A stretch of DNA of 64,000 nt. Origin: Gammaproteobacteria bacterium HGW-Gammaproteobacteria-1. Its GTDB lineage: Bacteria > Pseudomonadota > Gammaproteobacteria > Thiohalomonadales > Thiohalomonadaceae. The stretch covers positions 62,001-126,000 of the forward strand of contig PGZL01000007.1 of the NCBI GenBank assembly GCA_002840095.1, given 5' to 3'. How positions within the stretch are numbered: position 1 is the first letter of the stretch; every line of letters begins with the position of its first letter. A model generated the notes under the pieces. The model was not told the origin of the DNA, did no database searches, and worked only from the letters and a program-made list of their open reading frames with translations. Made by a program: the position numbers and the translations under genes. Of this stretch, positions 1-7,662 are shown in pieces.

Positions 1-310
1 TCATCCCGCCGGGCAGGTTCATACCCGCCGTCACGCCGGCCATGCGTTCCTGGCTGGTCTTTTCGATCTGGCGCACGGCATCGTTCACCGCCGCGGCGAT
101 CAGGTCTTCCAGCATCTCCTTGTCGTCCTGCATCAGGCTGGGATCGATGCCGACCCGCTTCACGTCGTGGCGGCCGTTCATCACCACCGTCACCATGCCG
201 CCGCCGGACTGGCCGGTCACTTCCATATTGGCCAGCTCTTCCTGCATGCGCTGCATATCGGCCTGCATCTTCTGCGCCTGCCGCATGAGATTGCCCAATC
301 CACCTTTCAT
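1..310 (-). CDS. ybaB: YbaB/EbfC nucleoid-associated protein (3' end outside window)
   Basis: The frame encodes 103 residues beginning [16 protein letters not shown] and runs off the window edge at NLPGGM. The family is about 109 residues, so only a few C-terminal residues are missing. The Met/Gln-rich N-terminal helix followed by [11 protein letters not shown] and the NGRHDVKRV strand are typical of YbaB/EbfC, a small dimeric DNA-binding protein of the nucleoid. A GAGGA Shine-Dalgarno motif lies about 10 bases before the ATG. It follows dnaX by 74 bases on the same strand, the usual dnaX-ybaB-recR order, so recR is expected just outside the window. Identity is secure; its exact cellular role is less settled in the literature. 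Confidence 0.93.
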   Translation of the reverse strand, partial: MKGGLGNLMRQAQKMQADMQRMQEELANMEVTGQSGGGMVTVVMNGRHDVKRVGIDPSLMQDDKEMLEDLIAAAVNDAVRQIEKTSQERMAGVTAGMNLPGGM

Positions 311-354
311 CTTCGCTTTTTCCTCAACAGGTTTGTTGCCGTAAATTCGTCTGT

Positions 355-382
355 CTGCCCGCGCCGCCGCCGGCGGGGGCAG
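355..382. other. GC-rich stem-loop between dnaX and ybaB
   Basis: CTGCCC plus CGCCG on the left arm pairs with CGGCG plus GGGCAG on the right arm, with one mismatch. It has no T-run, so it looks like an mRNA stability or attenuation structure inside the dnaX-ybaB transcript rather than a strong terminator. Confidence 0.3.
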
Positions 383-384
383 GA

Positions 385-2040
385 TCACTCCACCGGCTGG
401 ATCGAACCGGGCTCGATACGACCGTCGAAGCGATCCAGGATGGACTGCACGGTGGCGTCGCTTTCGATGGACGCCTGCGCCTCCGCCTGGCGTTCCTGGC
501 CGCGGCGCTGCTGCGCCGCCATGGGCGTCTCGCCGCCCCCTGCGCCCAATTGTATGGTGAGGCGAATCGGCTGTCCCAGGTGCTCGGACAAGGCCTTGGC
601 CAGGACCTCCTCCCATTTCTTGTTGTGCAGCGCACGCTGACCGGGATCGAGGGCCAGCTCGACGCTGTCGCCCTCGTGACGCAGCAGCGCACAGTTGAGC
701 GCCAGCTGGCGCGCCAACCCGCCCAAGGGCAAGGCGGCCGCCAGTGTGGTCCAGTCGATGGATACCGGCGCCGCGGCCGGTGCGGAACGGGCCGCCGGGG
801 CGGCATGCGCCTGCGGCGGCGGCTCGGCCACCGACGCCGGCACCGCCTCCGCGACCGCGGCTTGCGGCCGTGGAGGCGGTGCCGTGCGCGACGCTGCGGT
901 TGCCGGGGTGGTGCCTGATGAGGCGGCTGCCGCTGACACGGGTTGGGTGCCGACACCGGCCGGACGGAAGGCCAGCATGCGCAGCAGGATCATCTCGAAA
1001 CCGCCGCGCGGCTCCGGCGCCAGGGGCAGATCGCGCCGCCCGGCCAGGCCGATCTGGTAGCAGAGCTGCACGTCCTCGGGACCCATGGTGCGCGCCAGCT
1101 CGGCCAGCGCCGTGCGCTCCTCCACCTCGTCACCCAATACGCCAGGCACGGCCTGGGCCAGGGCGATGCGGGTCAGTGCACTGTTCAGTTCGTTCAGCAC
1201 GCCGCCGTAATCCGGCGACAGTTCCGCCAGGGCCGCCGCTTCCGCCAGCAATGCCGCGGCATCACCGGCCGCCAGGGCACGCAGCAGCGCCACCACCCGG
1301 GTCCGGTCGATGGTGCCCAGCATGGCACGCACACCGTCTGCCGCGAGCGAGCCGCCGCCGTGGGCGATGGCCTGGTCCAGCAGGCTGAGCGCATCGCGCA
1401 TGCTGCCGTCAGCGGCGCGGGATATCTCGCCCACGGCAGCGGCCTCTGCGCTGATCCCCTCGCTGGCGAGGATGGCGATCAGGTGGTCGCGGATCTGCTC
1501 CAGCGGCAGACGCTTGAGGTTGAACTGCAGGCAGCGCGACAGAATGGTCACCGGCAGCTTTTGCGGATCGGTGGTGGCCAGCAGGAATTTGACGTGCGGC
1601 GGCGGCTCCTCCAGCGTCTTCAACAGGGCGTTGAAGCTGTGGTTGGAGAGCATGTGCACTTCGTCGATGAGATATACCTTGTAGCGGCCGCGGCTGGGGG
1701 CGTACTGCACGTTGTCGAGGATTTCGCGCGTATCCTCCACCTTGGTGCGCGAGGCCGCGTCCACCTCGATCATGTCCACGAAGCGCCCCTCGTCGATTTC
1801 GCGGCAGGCGCTGCACACGCCGCAGGGCCGGGAGGAAACGCCCTGCTCGCAGTTGAGCGACTTGGCCAGGATGCGGGCGATGGTGGTCTTGCCGACACCG
1901 CGGGTGCCGGTAAACAGAAAGGCGTGATGCAGGCGGTCGTTGTCCAGCGCATTGATCAGGGCGCGCAACACATGCTCCTGTCCCACCATTTCAGGGAAGG
2001 AACGGGGACGCCATTTGCGGGCCAGGACCTGATAACTCAC
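385..2040 (-). CDS. dnaX: DNA polymerase III subunit gamma/tau
   Basis: The 551-residue protein is the clamp-loader ATPase of the replicative polymerase. It starts at a GTG codon ([15 protein letters not shown], the canonical N-terminus). Walker A GTRGVGKT is near residues 45-52. Four zinc-binding cysteines follow (NC, then CGVCSAC), then Walker B LIDEVHML and sensor 1 [10 protein letters not shown]. An Ala/Pro-rich linker at about residues 365-430 leads to the tau-specific C-terminal region that binds DnaB and the polymerase alpha subunit. No A-AAA-AAG slippery heptamer, used by E. coli to make gamma, is visible, so tau may be the only product or gamma may arise otherwise. It lies upstream of ybaB and downstream of the SRP RNA gene. 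Confidence 0.97.
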   Translation of the reverse strand: MSYQVLARKWRPRSFPEMVGQEHVLRALINALDNDRLHHAFLFTGTRGVGKTTIARILAKSLNCEQGVSSRPCGVCSACREIDEGRFVDMIEVDAASRTKVEDTREILDNVQYAPSRGRYKVYLIDEVHMLSNHSFNALLKTLEEPPPHVKFLLATTDPQKLPVTILSRCLQFNLKRLPLEQIRDHLIAILASEGISAEAAAVGEISRAADGSMRDALSLLDQAIAHGGGSLAADGVRAMLGTIDRTRVVALLRALAAGDAAALLAEAAALAELSPDYGGVLNELNSALTRIALAQAVPGVLGDEVEERTALAELARTMGPEDVQLCYQIGLAGRRDLPLAPEPRGGFEMILLRMLAFRPAGVGTQPVSAAAASSGTTPATAASRTAPPPRPQAAVAEAVPASVAEPPPQAHAAPAARSAPAAAPVSIDWTTLAAALPLGGLARQLALNCALLRHEGDSVELALDPGQRALHNKKWEEVLAKALSEHLGQPIRLTIQLGAGGGETPMAAQQRRGQERQAEAQASIESDATVQSILDRFDGRIEPGSIQPVE

Positions 2041-2144
2041 GGGCGGGCGGCTCTCTGCTTGGGTGGGCCGGACCAGCGTCCGGCAAAGGAGGCAGTATAC
2101 CCGATCAGGTGGCGGCGCAAGGACACGGCGGGTGAATCAGGAAA

Positions 2145-2260
2145 GGGTGGCGTCCCGTACCAGCCACACCCCGGCGCCCGATTCCACTGCTGCCGCTGCT
2201 CCCTTCCGGGCCTGACGGGGTTCACAGCTTGTCGTCGCGAGGGGACCGGCACGGTCCGCC
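2145..2260 (-). ncRNA. ffs: Signal recognition particle RNA (4.5S, small bacterial type)
   Basis: On the minus strand the conserved SRP domain IV is present: GTCAGGCCCGGAAGGGAGCA followed by GCGGCAG, almost identical to the E. coli Ffh-binding loop. The two ends pair: 5' GGCGGACCGTGCCGG against 3' GGTACGGGACGCC, using a few G-U pairs. This gives a rod of about 116 nucleotides, the size of enterobacterial 4.5S RNA. The ends are estimated from the pairing and could be off by a few bases. It sits between tRNA-Ser(GGA) and dnaX on the same strand. It would act with Ffh and FtsY in targeting membrane proteins. Confidence 0.93.
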
Positions 2261-2280
2261 ATTGAACACTGGGTGGAAAC

Positions 2281-2298
2281 CGCGCCGCAGGCGGCGCG
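2281..2298 (-). terminator. Perfect GC hairpin between tRNA-Ser(GGA) and ffs
   Basis: CGCGCCGC and GCGGCGCG form an 8-bp perfect inverted repeat separated by only 2 bases, so the outer 7 pairs can form. On the minus strand it is followed by GTTTCC, a poor U-tract. It may terminate or help process the tRNA transcript before ffs. Confidence 0.35.
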
Positions 2299-2322
2299 TT
2301 GGGGAAACTGCAAAGCGGAAAG

Positions 2323-2413
2323 TGGCGGAGAGGAAGGGATTCGAACCCTTGATACGCTTTTGACGTATACACACTTTCCAGGCGTGCTCCTTCAACCGCT
2401 CGGACACCTCTCC
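2323..2413 (-). tRNA. tRNA-Ser (anticodon GGA)
   Basis: A class II tRNA with a long variable arm. The acceptor GGAGAGG pairs with CCTCTCC, discriminator G and an encoded CCA end follow. The T arm reads GGGTTCGAATCCC. The anticodon loop is CTGGAAA between CACGC and GTGTG, giving anticodon GGA, which reads UCC/UCU. It lies upstream of ffs on the same strand. Confidence 0.96.
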
Positions 2414-2425
2414 GGAAAGCGCGCA

Positions 2426-2454
2426 AGGTTAAACCAGATTGGACGGGCACGCAA
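2426..2454 (-). promoter_or_regulatory. Sigma-70-type promoter for tRNA-Ser(GGA)
   Basis: On the minus strand TTGCGT (-35) and TAACCT (-10) are separated by 17 bases and end 12 bases before the mature tRNA 5' end. Spacing and position are right; the -10 matches consensus at 4 of 6 positions. Confidence 0.5.
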
Positions 2455-2498
2455 CAGAGGGGACGGCGAAAACGGCCTTTTTCACCGCCTGGCGGCTG

Positions 2499-3275
2499 TC
2501 AGAAACGGAAGTTGAGGTAGAAACCCACGGTATCCTGCTGGCTCTTGGGCTGGTATACGCTATATAGCGAACCGCCCCCGGTAACCGGCGCGCCGTCCGA
2601 CGCCCGGAAACGGTAGCTGTCGTAATACCCCCCCATGCTCCAGCGTGGATTGAGGCGGTAGCTCACCGTCGCATAGAGGCTGTAGTCAGGCTTGGGCTTG
2701 AGAGTGGGATCGCTGTCGAACCCGATGCGCGTCAGCCCCACCGACTCACTGGTATAAAACGGCAACTTGACGCCGCCCTGGACCGACCAGCCGTTGCCGC
2801 CGCTATAGACGGCGCCGAGCCGGCCAAACCCCACGTCATAACGTTCGTCGTAACCGGACACCCCGGCATTGTCGCGCAGCGAGCGCAACCACGAATCGTA
2901 CCCCACAGAAAGGGTAAGGCCCCAGGAGCCGGGAGCCGCCACGGTGGAGGTGAAGCGATGGGTAAAGTCCAGTTCCGCCGTCCAGCCCAGATAATCGGTA
3001 TCCGTCGTATGGGGCGTGCCGGACTGGGTCTGGCCATCGTACGCCACCCGTCCGAGGTACACGCGGCTGCGCAGCCCGTAAACCCAGTTGCTCGCCGGGA
3101 CCGACGCGGCATCCAGGCCGACGAAGTGACGCAGACCCGTTTCCTCCAGCAGCTTGTCGCTGCCGTCATACTCGCGCCAGGAGAAATACTCGCCGCCAAA
3201 GGTGACCGCCAGCTGCTCGGCCTGGGCCGGCAGCACGGCGGACAGCAACAGTATTCCGGCAGCAAATTGACGCAT
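2499..3275 (-). CDS. Outer-membrane beta-barrel protein, unknown function
   Basis: A 258-residue protein with a signal peptide (MRQFAAGILLLSAVLPAQA, cleavage predicted after AQA). A run of amphipathic, aromatic-rich beta strands follows (for example LGWTAELDF, WGLTLSVGYDSW, DYSLYATVSYRL, WSMGGYYDSYRF), and it ends in Phe (VGFYLNFRF), the classical C-terminal signature for BAM-dependent barrels. The ATG at 3275 is chosen because GGAG lies 6 bases upstream; an in-frame GTG at 3287 has no such site and would precede the signal peptide awkwardly. I do not recognise a specific family. It sits alone between two tRNA-Ser genes on the same strand. A role in adhesion, permeability or envelope structure is possible but unproven. 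Confidence 0.75.
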   Translation of the reverse strand: MRQFAAGILLLSAVLPAQAEQLAVTFGGEYFSWREYDGSDKLLEETGLRHFVGLDAASVPASNWVYGLRSRVYLGRVAYDGQTQSGTPHTTDTDYLGWTAELDFTHRFTSTVAAPGSWGLTLSVGYDSWLRSLRDNAGVSGYDERYDVGFGRLGAVYSGGNGWSVQGGVKLPFYTSESVGLTRIGFDSDPTLKPKPDYSLYATVSYRLNPRWSMGGYYDSYRFRASDGAPVTGGGSLYSVYQPKSQQDTVGFYLNFRF

Positions 3276-3671
3276 CCCAGGCTCCACGGCCGGTCCCGGC
3301 GAAATGCCGCGACGCTATCGTTAAAATGGATTCCCGTTCCCTAAAAAACAAGGAACTCCGGCACACTCCGGACAGATCGCCGCCGGAACTTTTTCCCCCA
3401 GAGAAAGACCAACCGGTAGCCGACAGTGCGAACACGATCACACTTCCGCCGTAACAGAATGATTCGAAAGAACTTATTACGTTGAAGGGAGAGTGTGCGG
3501 GGGGAAAGAGAGTTACTCGGGCAGGCATCTCCCTGCGAGGTTGCCACCTCGCGGCGGCGTTCTCCGGGCCGCTCCGCAGCCCTGCGTCGAACCCTCTGCC
3601 GGGTTCGCATCCCTCCCGGGGCGGGCATCGGCGGGGAACGGTGCCCTTCCGGCAGGATAAGCTTCGATATG
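3276..3671. other. Non-coding stretch between OMP gene and tRNA-Ser(CGA)
   Basis: No credible gene is seen here. It holds two clear hairpins: GCGAGGT/ACCTCGC with loop TGCC (3535-3552) and GAACCC/GGGTTC with a 6-base loop (3589-3606). Both lie downstream of tRNA-Ser(CGA) and may end its transcript, although no T-run follows. The part near 3340-3350 contains an A/T-rich patch that could carry the promoter of the OMP gene. Confidence 0.45.
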
Positions 3672-3764
3672 TGGCGGAGAGGGAGGGATTCGAACCCTCG
3701 TGGGGCGGTAAAGCCCCAACTCGATTTCGAGTCGAGCCCGTTATGACCGCTTCGGTACCCCTCC
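3672..3764 (-). tRNA. tRNA-Ser (anticodon CGA)
   Basis: A class II tRNA of 93 nucleotides with encoded CCA. The acceptor GGAGGGG pairs with CCTCTCC (one G-U). The anticodon stem CTCGA/TCGAG encloses loop CTCGAAA, giving anticodon CGA for the UCG codon. The variable arm is long (TTGGGGC/GCCCCA), and the T arm is GGGTTCGAATCCC. It lies about 400 bases upstream of the OMP gene. Confidence 0.96.
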
Positions 3765-3776
3765 GAAAGGGGGCTA

Positions 3777-3805
3777 AAGATACACTTCCCGCCGGATGAC
3801 GACAA
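3777..3805 (-). promoter_or_regulatory. Sigma-70-type promoter for tRNA-Ser(CGA)
   Basis: The minus strand shows TTGTCG (-35), a 17-base spacer and TATCTT (-10), with the expected start about 6 bases before the mature tRNA. Position and spacing support it well. Confidence 0.6.
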
Positions 3806-3853
3806 CCGGCAGGTGGTATATTTCCATCCCAGAGCAAATATGGGTCCCGCTGG

Positions 3854-5275
3854 ATGCGCCGACAACGACGACGATACGCCGCCGCCTTGGGTGGTCTGTT
3901 CCTGCTCCAGTTCATTGGCGGCTGCTCCCAGCCGCGCAACGAACTGGAGCAGGTGCTGGCCGACGGCGAATTGGTGGTGCTCACCCGCAACACCGCCACC
4001 ACCTATTACGAAGGGCCGGATGGCCCGACCGGCATGGAGTATGACCTCGCCCAGGGGTTCGCCGACATGCTGGGGGTGAAGCTGCGCCTGGTCGTGGCCG
4101 CCAACGTCGCCGACGTGCTGCGCCAGCTGGCGGAGGGCGATGCCCACCTCGCCGCCGCCGGCCTGACCGTCACCGAACCGCGCCGGCACTGGCTGCGTTT
4201 CACGCCCCCCTATCAGGAAATCACCCAACAGCTGATATACCGGCGGGGCACTGCACGTCCGGCCTCCGTCGGCCAGATGGAGGGGCACCTGGAGGTGCTT
4301 GCCGCCAGCAGCCATGCCGAACACCTGACCCACATCAAGACCGACCACCCCAACCTGGTCTGGACCGAAAACAGCGAGCTCAACAGTGAAGAACTGTTGT
4401 CGCTGCTGTACGAAGGCGTCATCGATTACACCGTCGCCGACTCCCATGAGGTGGCCATCAACCAGCGTTTTCTCCCTGAGCTGCGCATCGCCTTCGACCT
4501 GAGCGATCCGGAACCGCTGGCCTGGGCCTTCCCCCGCTTCCGTGACGACAGCCTGTTTCTCGCCGCGGAGGAATACTTCGACACGCTGCGCAAAAACGGA
4601 CGCCTCGCCCAACTGGTGGAAAAACACTACGGCCACGTCAATGACTTCGACTATGTAGGCACCCGCACCTTCATGCATCACATCGAGCAACGGCTGCCGC
4701 AGTTCCGCCCGCAGTTCGAAACCGCCGCCGGGAACAACGCCCTCGACTGGCGCCTGCTCGCCGCCATGGCCTACCAGGAGTCGCACTGGGATCCGCGCGC
4801 AGTCTCCCCGACCGGCGTGCGCGGCATAATGATGCTGACCCAGACCACCGCCCGCGACCTCGGCGTCGAACGGCGCAGCGATCCGGGACAGAGCATCGAA
4901 GGCGGCTCGCGCTACTTCAAGTCGCTGCTGGAAAGACTGCCCGAACGTATCGAGGGACGTGACCGCTACTGGCTGGCGCTGGCGTCCTACAACGTAGGCT
5001 ACGGTCATTTGGAAGACGCCCGCATCATCACGCAACAGCGCGGCGGCAATCCGGACAAATGGATGGACGTGAAGGAAAATCTGCCCCTGCTGCACAAGCG
5101 CAAGTGGTACGGCAAGACCCGGCACGGCTATGCCCGCGGCAACGAGGCGGTGCGCTATGTGGAAAACATCCGCAGTTACTACGATATCCTGGCCTGGACC
5201 ATCGAACGCAATGAACCGAAACCGCCGCCGGTAACCGTGCCCGCCGCCTTCATGTTCGCCAACCCCGCGCTCTGA
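3854..5275 (+). CDS. mltF: Membrane-bound lytic murein transglycosylase F
   Basis: This 473-residue lipoprotein cleaves the MurNAc-GlcNAc bond of peptidoglycan, forming 1,6-anhydro ends, and is held on the inner face of the outer membrane. A basic N-terminus and hydrophobic stretch end in the lipobox FIGGC. Residues of about 35-260 resemble a type-3 solute-binding regulatory domain (GELVVLTRN, GDAHLAAAGLTVT). The C-terminal SLT domain carries the catalytic Glu in YQESHWDPRAVSPTG and the GIMMLT and YNVGYGH motifs. This two-domain order is diagnostic of MltF. The ATG at 3854 gives the lipoprotein signal directly, although its ribosome-binding site is weak. No neighbouring cell-wall gene is present; the Mrp operon follows on the same strand after 116 bases. 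Confidence 0.95.
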   Translation: MRRQRRRYAAALGGLFLLQFIGGCSQPRNELEQVLADGELVVLTRNTATTYYEGPDGPTGMEYDLAQGFADMLGVKLRLVVAANVADVLRQLAEGDAHLAAAGLTVTEPRRHWLRFTPPYQEITQQLIYRRGTARPASVGQMEGHLEVLAASSHAEHLTHIKTDHPNLVWTENSELNSEELLSLLYEGVIDYTVADSHEVAINQRFLPELRIAFDLSDPEPLAWAFPRFRDDSLFLAAEEYFDTLRKNGRLAQLVEKHYGHVNDFDYVGTRTFMHHIEQRLPQFRPQFETAAGNNALDWRLLAAMAYQESHWDPRAVSPTGVRGIMMLTQTTARDLGVERRSDPGQSIEGGSRYFKSLLERLPERIEGRDRYWLALASYNVGYGHLEDARIITQQRGGNPDKWMDVKENLPLLHKRKWYGKTRHGYARGNEAVRYVENIRSYYDILAWTIERNEPKPPPVTVPAAFMFANPAL

Positions 5276-5280
5276 ATCCG

Positions 5281-5309
5281 CCCCGGCGGAAGCGCCCGCG
5301 GCGCCGGGG
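5281..5309 (+). terminator. Stem-loop just after mltF
   Basis: CCCCGGCG and CGCCGGGG form an 8-bp perfect stem with a 13-base loop, starting 6 bases after the mltF stop. It lacks a T-run, so it could be a weak or factor-dependent terminator separating mltF from the Mrp operon. Confidence 0.35.
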
Positions 5310-5391
5310 TGCCGCGCCCAGCCCCCAGCAAAGGTCAACTGTAGCGAGTACGCTATATGTATTGGCCCGATGCGACGTGGGACGAACGACC

Positions 5392-5868
5392 ATGACGGTG
5401 ATTGCGGCAGCATTATGGCGTGGCGTTGCCTTTGCCCTGCTCTGGTGGACCCTGGCGGAAGGCCGCACCGAAAATTGGGGGCTCGGCCTGGCCATCATAG
5501 GGCTGGCCACCTTGGCCAGCCTGCGGCTGCTGCCCGCCACCGCCCTCCGTCTGTCGCCCCGCGGACTGCTGGGCTTCGGTACCTTCTTCCTCGTGCAATC
5601 GATCCGGGCCGGCACCCAGGTGGCGATCATGGCGTTGCGCCATCGGCTCGATCTGGCGCCGGCCATGCTGGAGCTTCCCATCACACTGCCACCGGGAGCA
5701 GCACGGATCTGGCTGGCCAACACCCTGAGCCTGTTGCCGGGAACTCTCAGCGTGGACATCGGTGCGACGCATCTGCGCCTGCACGTGCTGGACCGTCGCC
5801 TGCCCATCGCCCATGAGGTGGCCCAGGTGGAGGCGCGCATCGCCGCCGTGCTGGGGATGGAAAAATGA
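5392..5868 (+). CDS. mnhE: Na+/H+ antiporter subunit E
   Basis: A protein of about 158 residues, normal MrpE/MnhE size. Two hydrophobic N-terminal segments (VAFALLWWTLAEG, LGLAIIGLATLASL) are followed by the FFLVQSIRAGTQVA segment and the conserved tail with LANTLSLLPGTLSVD and LRLHVLDR, typical of MrpE. Its role is in assembly and function of the multi-subunit Mrp Na+(K+)/H+ antiporter in the inner membrane. ATG 5392 is preferred to an upstream TTG at 5362 because the family begins close to this hydrophobic segment. It is the first gene of an eight-gene overlapping operon and overlaps mnhF by 4 bases (ATGA). Confidence 0.9.
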   Translation: MTVIAAALWRGVAFALLWWTLAEGRTENWGLGLAIIGLATLASLRLLPATALRLSPRGLLGFGTFFLVQSIRAGTQVAIMALRHRLDLAPAMLELPITLPPGAARIWLANTLSLLPGTLSVDIGATHLRLHVLDRRLPIAHEVAQVEARIAAVLGMEK

Positions 5869-6143
5869 CCGCGCTGGAATGGCCCCTTGCCCTGTTCCTG
5901 CTGGCCAACCTGTTGGCCGCCCTGCTCCGTGCCGCACGCGGCCCCACCGCAGCGGACCGCATGCTGGTGGCGCTGCTGTTCGGCACCGGCGGTGTCGGCA
6001 TCCTGCTGTTGCTCGGCCGGGCCGGCGGCAATCCCGCCCTGGTCGATGCCGCGCTGGTGCTGGCCCTGCTGGCCGCCATCGCCGGCGCCGCCTTCGCCCG
6101 GCGCGCCTGGACCGACGGAGACGCCGATGAGCGCCGTCCTTGA
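5865..6143 (+). CDS. mnhF: Na+/H+ antiporter subunit F
   Basis: A 92-residue membrane protein with three hydrophobic segments and the conserved RGPTAADRMLV motif after the first helix, the hallmark of MrpF, a bile-acid/Na+ exporter-like subunit of the Mrp complex. The start overlaps the mnhE stop (ATGA) and the end overlaps mnhG by 17 bases, so translation is tightly coupled. The C-terminus (WTDGDADERRP) is charged and cytoplasmic in family members. Confidence 0.9.
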   Translation: MTALEWPLALFLLANLLAALLRAARGPTAADRMLVALLFGTGGVGILLLLGRAGGNPALVDAALVLALLAAIAGAAFARRAWTDGDADERRP

Positions 6144-6441
6144 GGTGGCCAGCGCCCTGCTGCTCGTTGCCGGCGCCGCGTTCTATCTCGCCGGCACGGT
6201 GGGGCTGTTGCGCTTTCCTGACGTCTATGCGCGCCTCCACGCCCTGACCAAGGCCGACAACCTGGGCCTGGGCTGCGTCGTGCTGGGACTGAGTTTGCAG
6301 GCGGAGAGCCTGGCCGTCGCGGTGAAGCTGCTGCTGATCTGGCCGCTGGTGCTCGCTGCCAGCGCCACCCTCAGCTATTCCATCGCCCGCCGTGCCGACC
6401 GCCTCGGCATCACGCCGTGGCAGGGCAAGGAAGACCGATGA
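6127..6441 (+). CDS. mnhG: Na+/H+ antiporter subunit G
   Basis: A 104-residue protein with three transmembrane segments and the diagnostic MrpG/MnhG motif GLLRFPDVYARLHALTKADN after helix 1. It is part of the Mrp antiporter core between subunits E and F. It begins inside mnhF and its stop overlaps the next start (ATGA at 6438), continuing the coupled operon. The tail RRADRLGITPW is basic. Confidence 0.93.
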   Translation: MSAVLEVASALLLVAGAAFYLAGTVGLLRFPDVYARLHALTKADNLGLGCVVLGLSLQAESLAVAVKLLLIWPLVLAASATLSYSIARRADRLGITPWQGKEDR

Positions 6442-6698
6442 TGAGCCTCACCTTCGACCTGCTGCTGGGCGTCGCCCTGCTGTGGAGCGCCTGGCACACC
6501 CTGGCGACAGCGGACCTGATCCGCGCCGTGGTGTCGTTCATCGTCTTCGGCCTGCTGATGGTTCTGGCCTGGGCGCGGCTCGACGCCCCGGACATCGCTT
6601 TGGCCGAAGCGGCCATCGGCGCCGGGCTCACCGGCGCCCTGCTGCTCGACAGCGTCGGCCACCTGAGGGCTCGCCGGCGCCCGGGTGACAACGGGTGA
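6438..6698 (+). CDS. DUF4040 / MbhD-like antiporter subunit (detached MrpA C-terminal part)
   Basis: A protein of 86 residues from ATG 6438 with three predicted membrane helices (LLGVALLWSAWHTL, DLIRAVVSFIVFGLLMVLAWARL, ALAEAAIGAGLTGALLL). The motif LDAPDIALAEAAIGAGLTGAL matches the MbhD/DUF4040 domain that in canonical Mrp systems forms the C-terminal part of the large MrpA subunit. Here it is a separate gene. A good AAGGAAG site lies before the start, which overlaps mnhG by 4 bases. Its likely role is in the lateral ion path of the complex, inferred from MrpA and Mbh structures. Confidence 0.85.
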   Translation: MMSLTFDLLLGVALLWSAWHTLATADLIRAVVSFIVFGLLMVLAWARLDAPDIALAEAAIGAGLTGALLLDSVGHLRARRRPGDNG

Positions 6699-7357
6699 AC
6701 CGCGCCCTCCGCGCCGCCGTCGTTCTGGGCGCCGGCCTGCTGGCCGCCCTGCTGGTGGCCGCGATACTGGCGCTGCCGGTCCCCGCGGTGCGCCTGCCTG
6801 CCCTGGTCGCAGCCCATCTGCCTGCGAGCGGCGTGACGCACCCGGTCACGGCGGTACTGCTCAATTTCCGCGGTTACGACACCTTGTTGGAGGTGGCGGT
6901 CCTGGCGCTGGCCCTGGTGGGGTTGCTGGCGCAATCGCCGCCGCGGGAGCTGACGCATGCCCCATCGCCGGGCGAACCGGTATTGCCCCTGCTCGCCCGG
7001 GTGCTGGTTCCCTTCCTGATCCTGAGTGCCGGCTACCTGCTTTGGGCCGGCGCCCACCGTCCGGGCGGTGCGTTCCAGGCCGGGGCCGTGCTGGCGGCGG
7101 CGGCAGTCGTGCTGCACCTGGCGCGGTTGTGGCCCGCCTGGGACCGTCCCGGCCGCGGCCTGCGTCTTGGACTGGTCGGCGGGCTGCTGCTGTTCCTCGC
7201 CGTGGCCGCTGCCCTGCTGGCCGGCGGCACCCTGCTCCGCTATCCGCCGCAGCTGGCCGGGACGCTGATCCTGCTCATCGAGATCGGCCTGACCGTCTCG
7301 CTGGGCCTCCTGCTGGCAGGTCTGTTTCTGTTTCTCGCCGAGCCGAGGTCCCTGTGA
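6695..7357 (+). CDS. mnhB: Na+/H+ antiporter subunit B with MbhE-like N-terminal domain
   Basis: A 220-residue membrane protein starting at GTG 6695, overlapping the previous stop. The N-terminal half contains VTAVLLNFRGYDTLLE, the MbhE-like motif normally found at the end of MrpA. The second half is MnhB: ARVLVPFLILSAGYLLW and HRPGGAFQAGAVLAAA, the conserved PGGxFQxG loop. Thus two modules that bridge MrpA and MrpB in classical operons are fused here. About seven membrane segments are visible. It overlaps mnhC by one base. Confidence 0.88.
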   Translation: MNRALRAAVVLGAGLLAALLVAAILALPVPAVRLPALVAAHLPASGVTHPVTAVLLNFRGYDTLLEVAVLALALVGLLAQSPPRELTHAPSPGEPVLPLLARVLVPFLILSAGYLLWAGAHRPGGAFQAGAVLAAAAVVLHLARLWPAWDRPGRGLRLGLVGGLLLFLAVAAALLAGGTLLRYPPQLAGTLILLIEIGLTVSLGLLLAGLFLFLAEPRSL

Positions 7358-7662
7358 TGAGCAGCGGCCTGGTCTACGCCGTGGTCGGGGTGCTGCTGTT
7401 CGTCCTGGGGGCGGCCGGGATGCTGCTGCTGCCGCATCTGCTGCGCAAGATCCTCGCCTTCAACCTGTTGGGCAGCGGTGCCTTCCTCATCCTGGTGGGG
7501 CTGGCGCAACGCGACGGCGGCGTCGACCCCGTGCCCCACGCCATGGTTCTGACCGGCATCGTGGTCGCCGTGGCGGCTACCGCCCTGGCCCTGGCCCTGC
7601 TGCGCCGCCTGCACGCCTTGTCCGGGCGTACCCAGCTGGCCGACGAGTCCGCCGATGAATGA
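7357..7662 (+). CDS. mnhC: Na+/H+ antiporter subunit C (NuoK-like)
   Basis: A 101-residue, three-helix protein of the MrpC/NuoK family, with the family segments LLRKILAFNLLGSGAFLILVG and PVPHAMVLTGIVVAVAATA, including the conserved HAMVLTGIVV block. It would form part of the channel between antiporter-like subunits. It starts at ATG 7357, overlapping the mnhB stop, and overlaps mnhD by 8 bases. Confidence 0.92.
   Translation: MSSGLVYAVVGVLLFVLGAAGMLLLPHLLRKILAFNLLGSGAFLILVGLAQRDGGVDPVPHAMVLTGIVVAVAATALALALLRRLHALSGRTQLADESADE

Noticed and set aside
2222-2407. Small minus-strand reading frame starting MSERLKEHAWKV
   Set aside because: It is the translation of tRNA-Ser(GGA), a common artefact; a similar frame exists over tRNA-Ser(CGA).
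2499-3275. Genomic island at tRNA-Ser
   Set aside because: No integrase, no direct att repeats and no clear base-composition change; kept only as a weak inference.
5353-5391. Possible promoter with TATATG before mnhE
   Set aside because: No acceptable -35 could be found at 16-18 bases, so it was not listed.
3341-5413. 690-codon open frame on the minus strand
   Set aside because: It runs antisense to mltF and through tRNA-Ser(CGA). It results from GC-biased third positions and shows no family motif.
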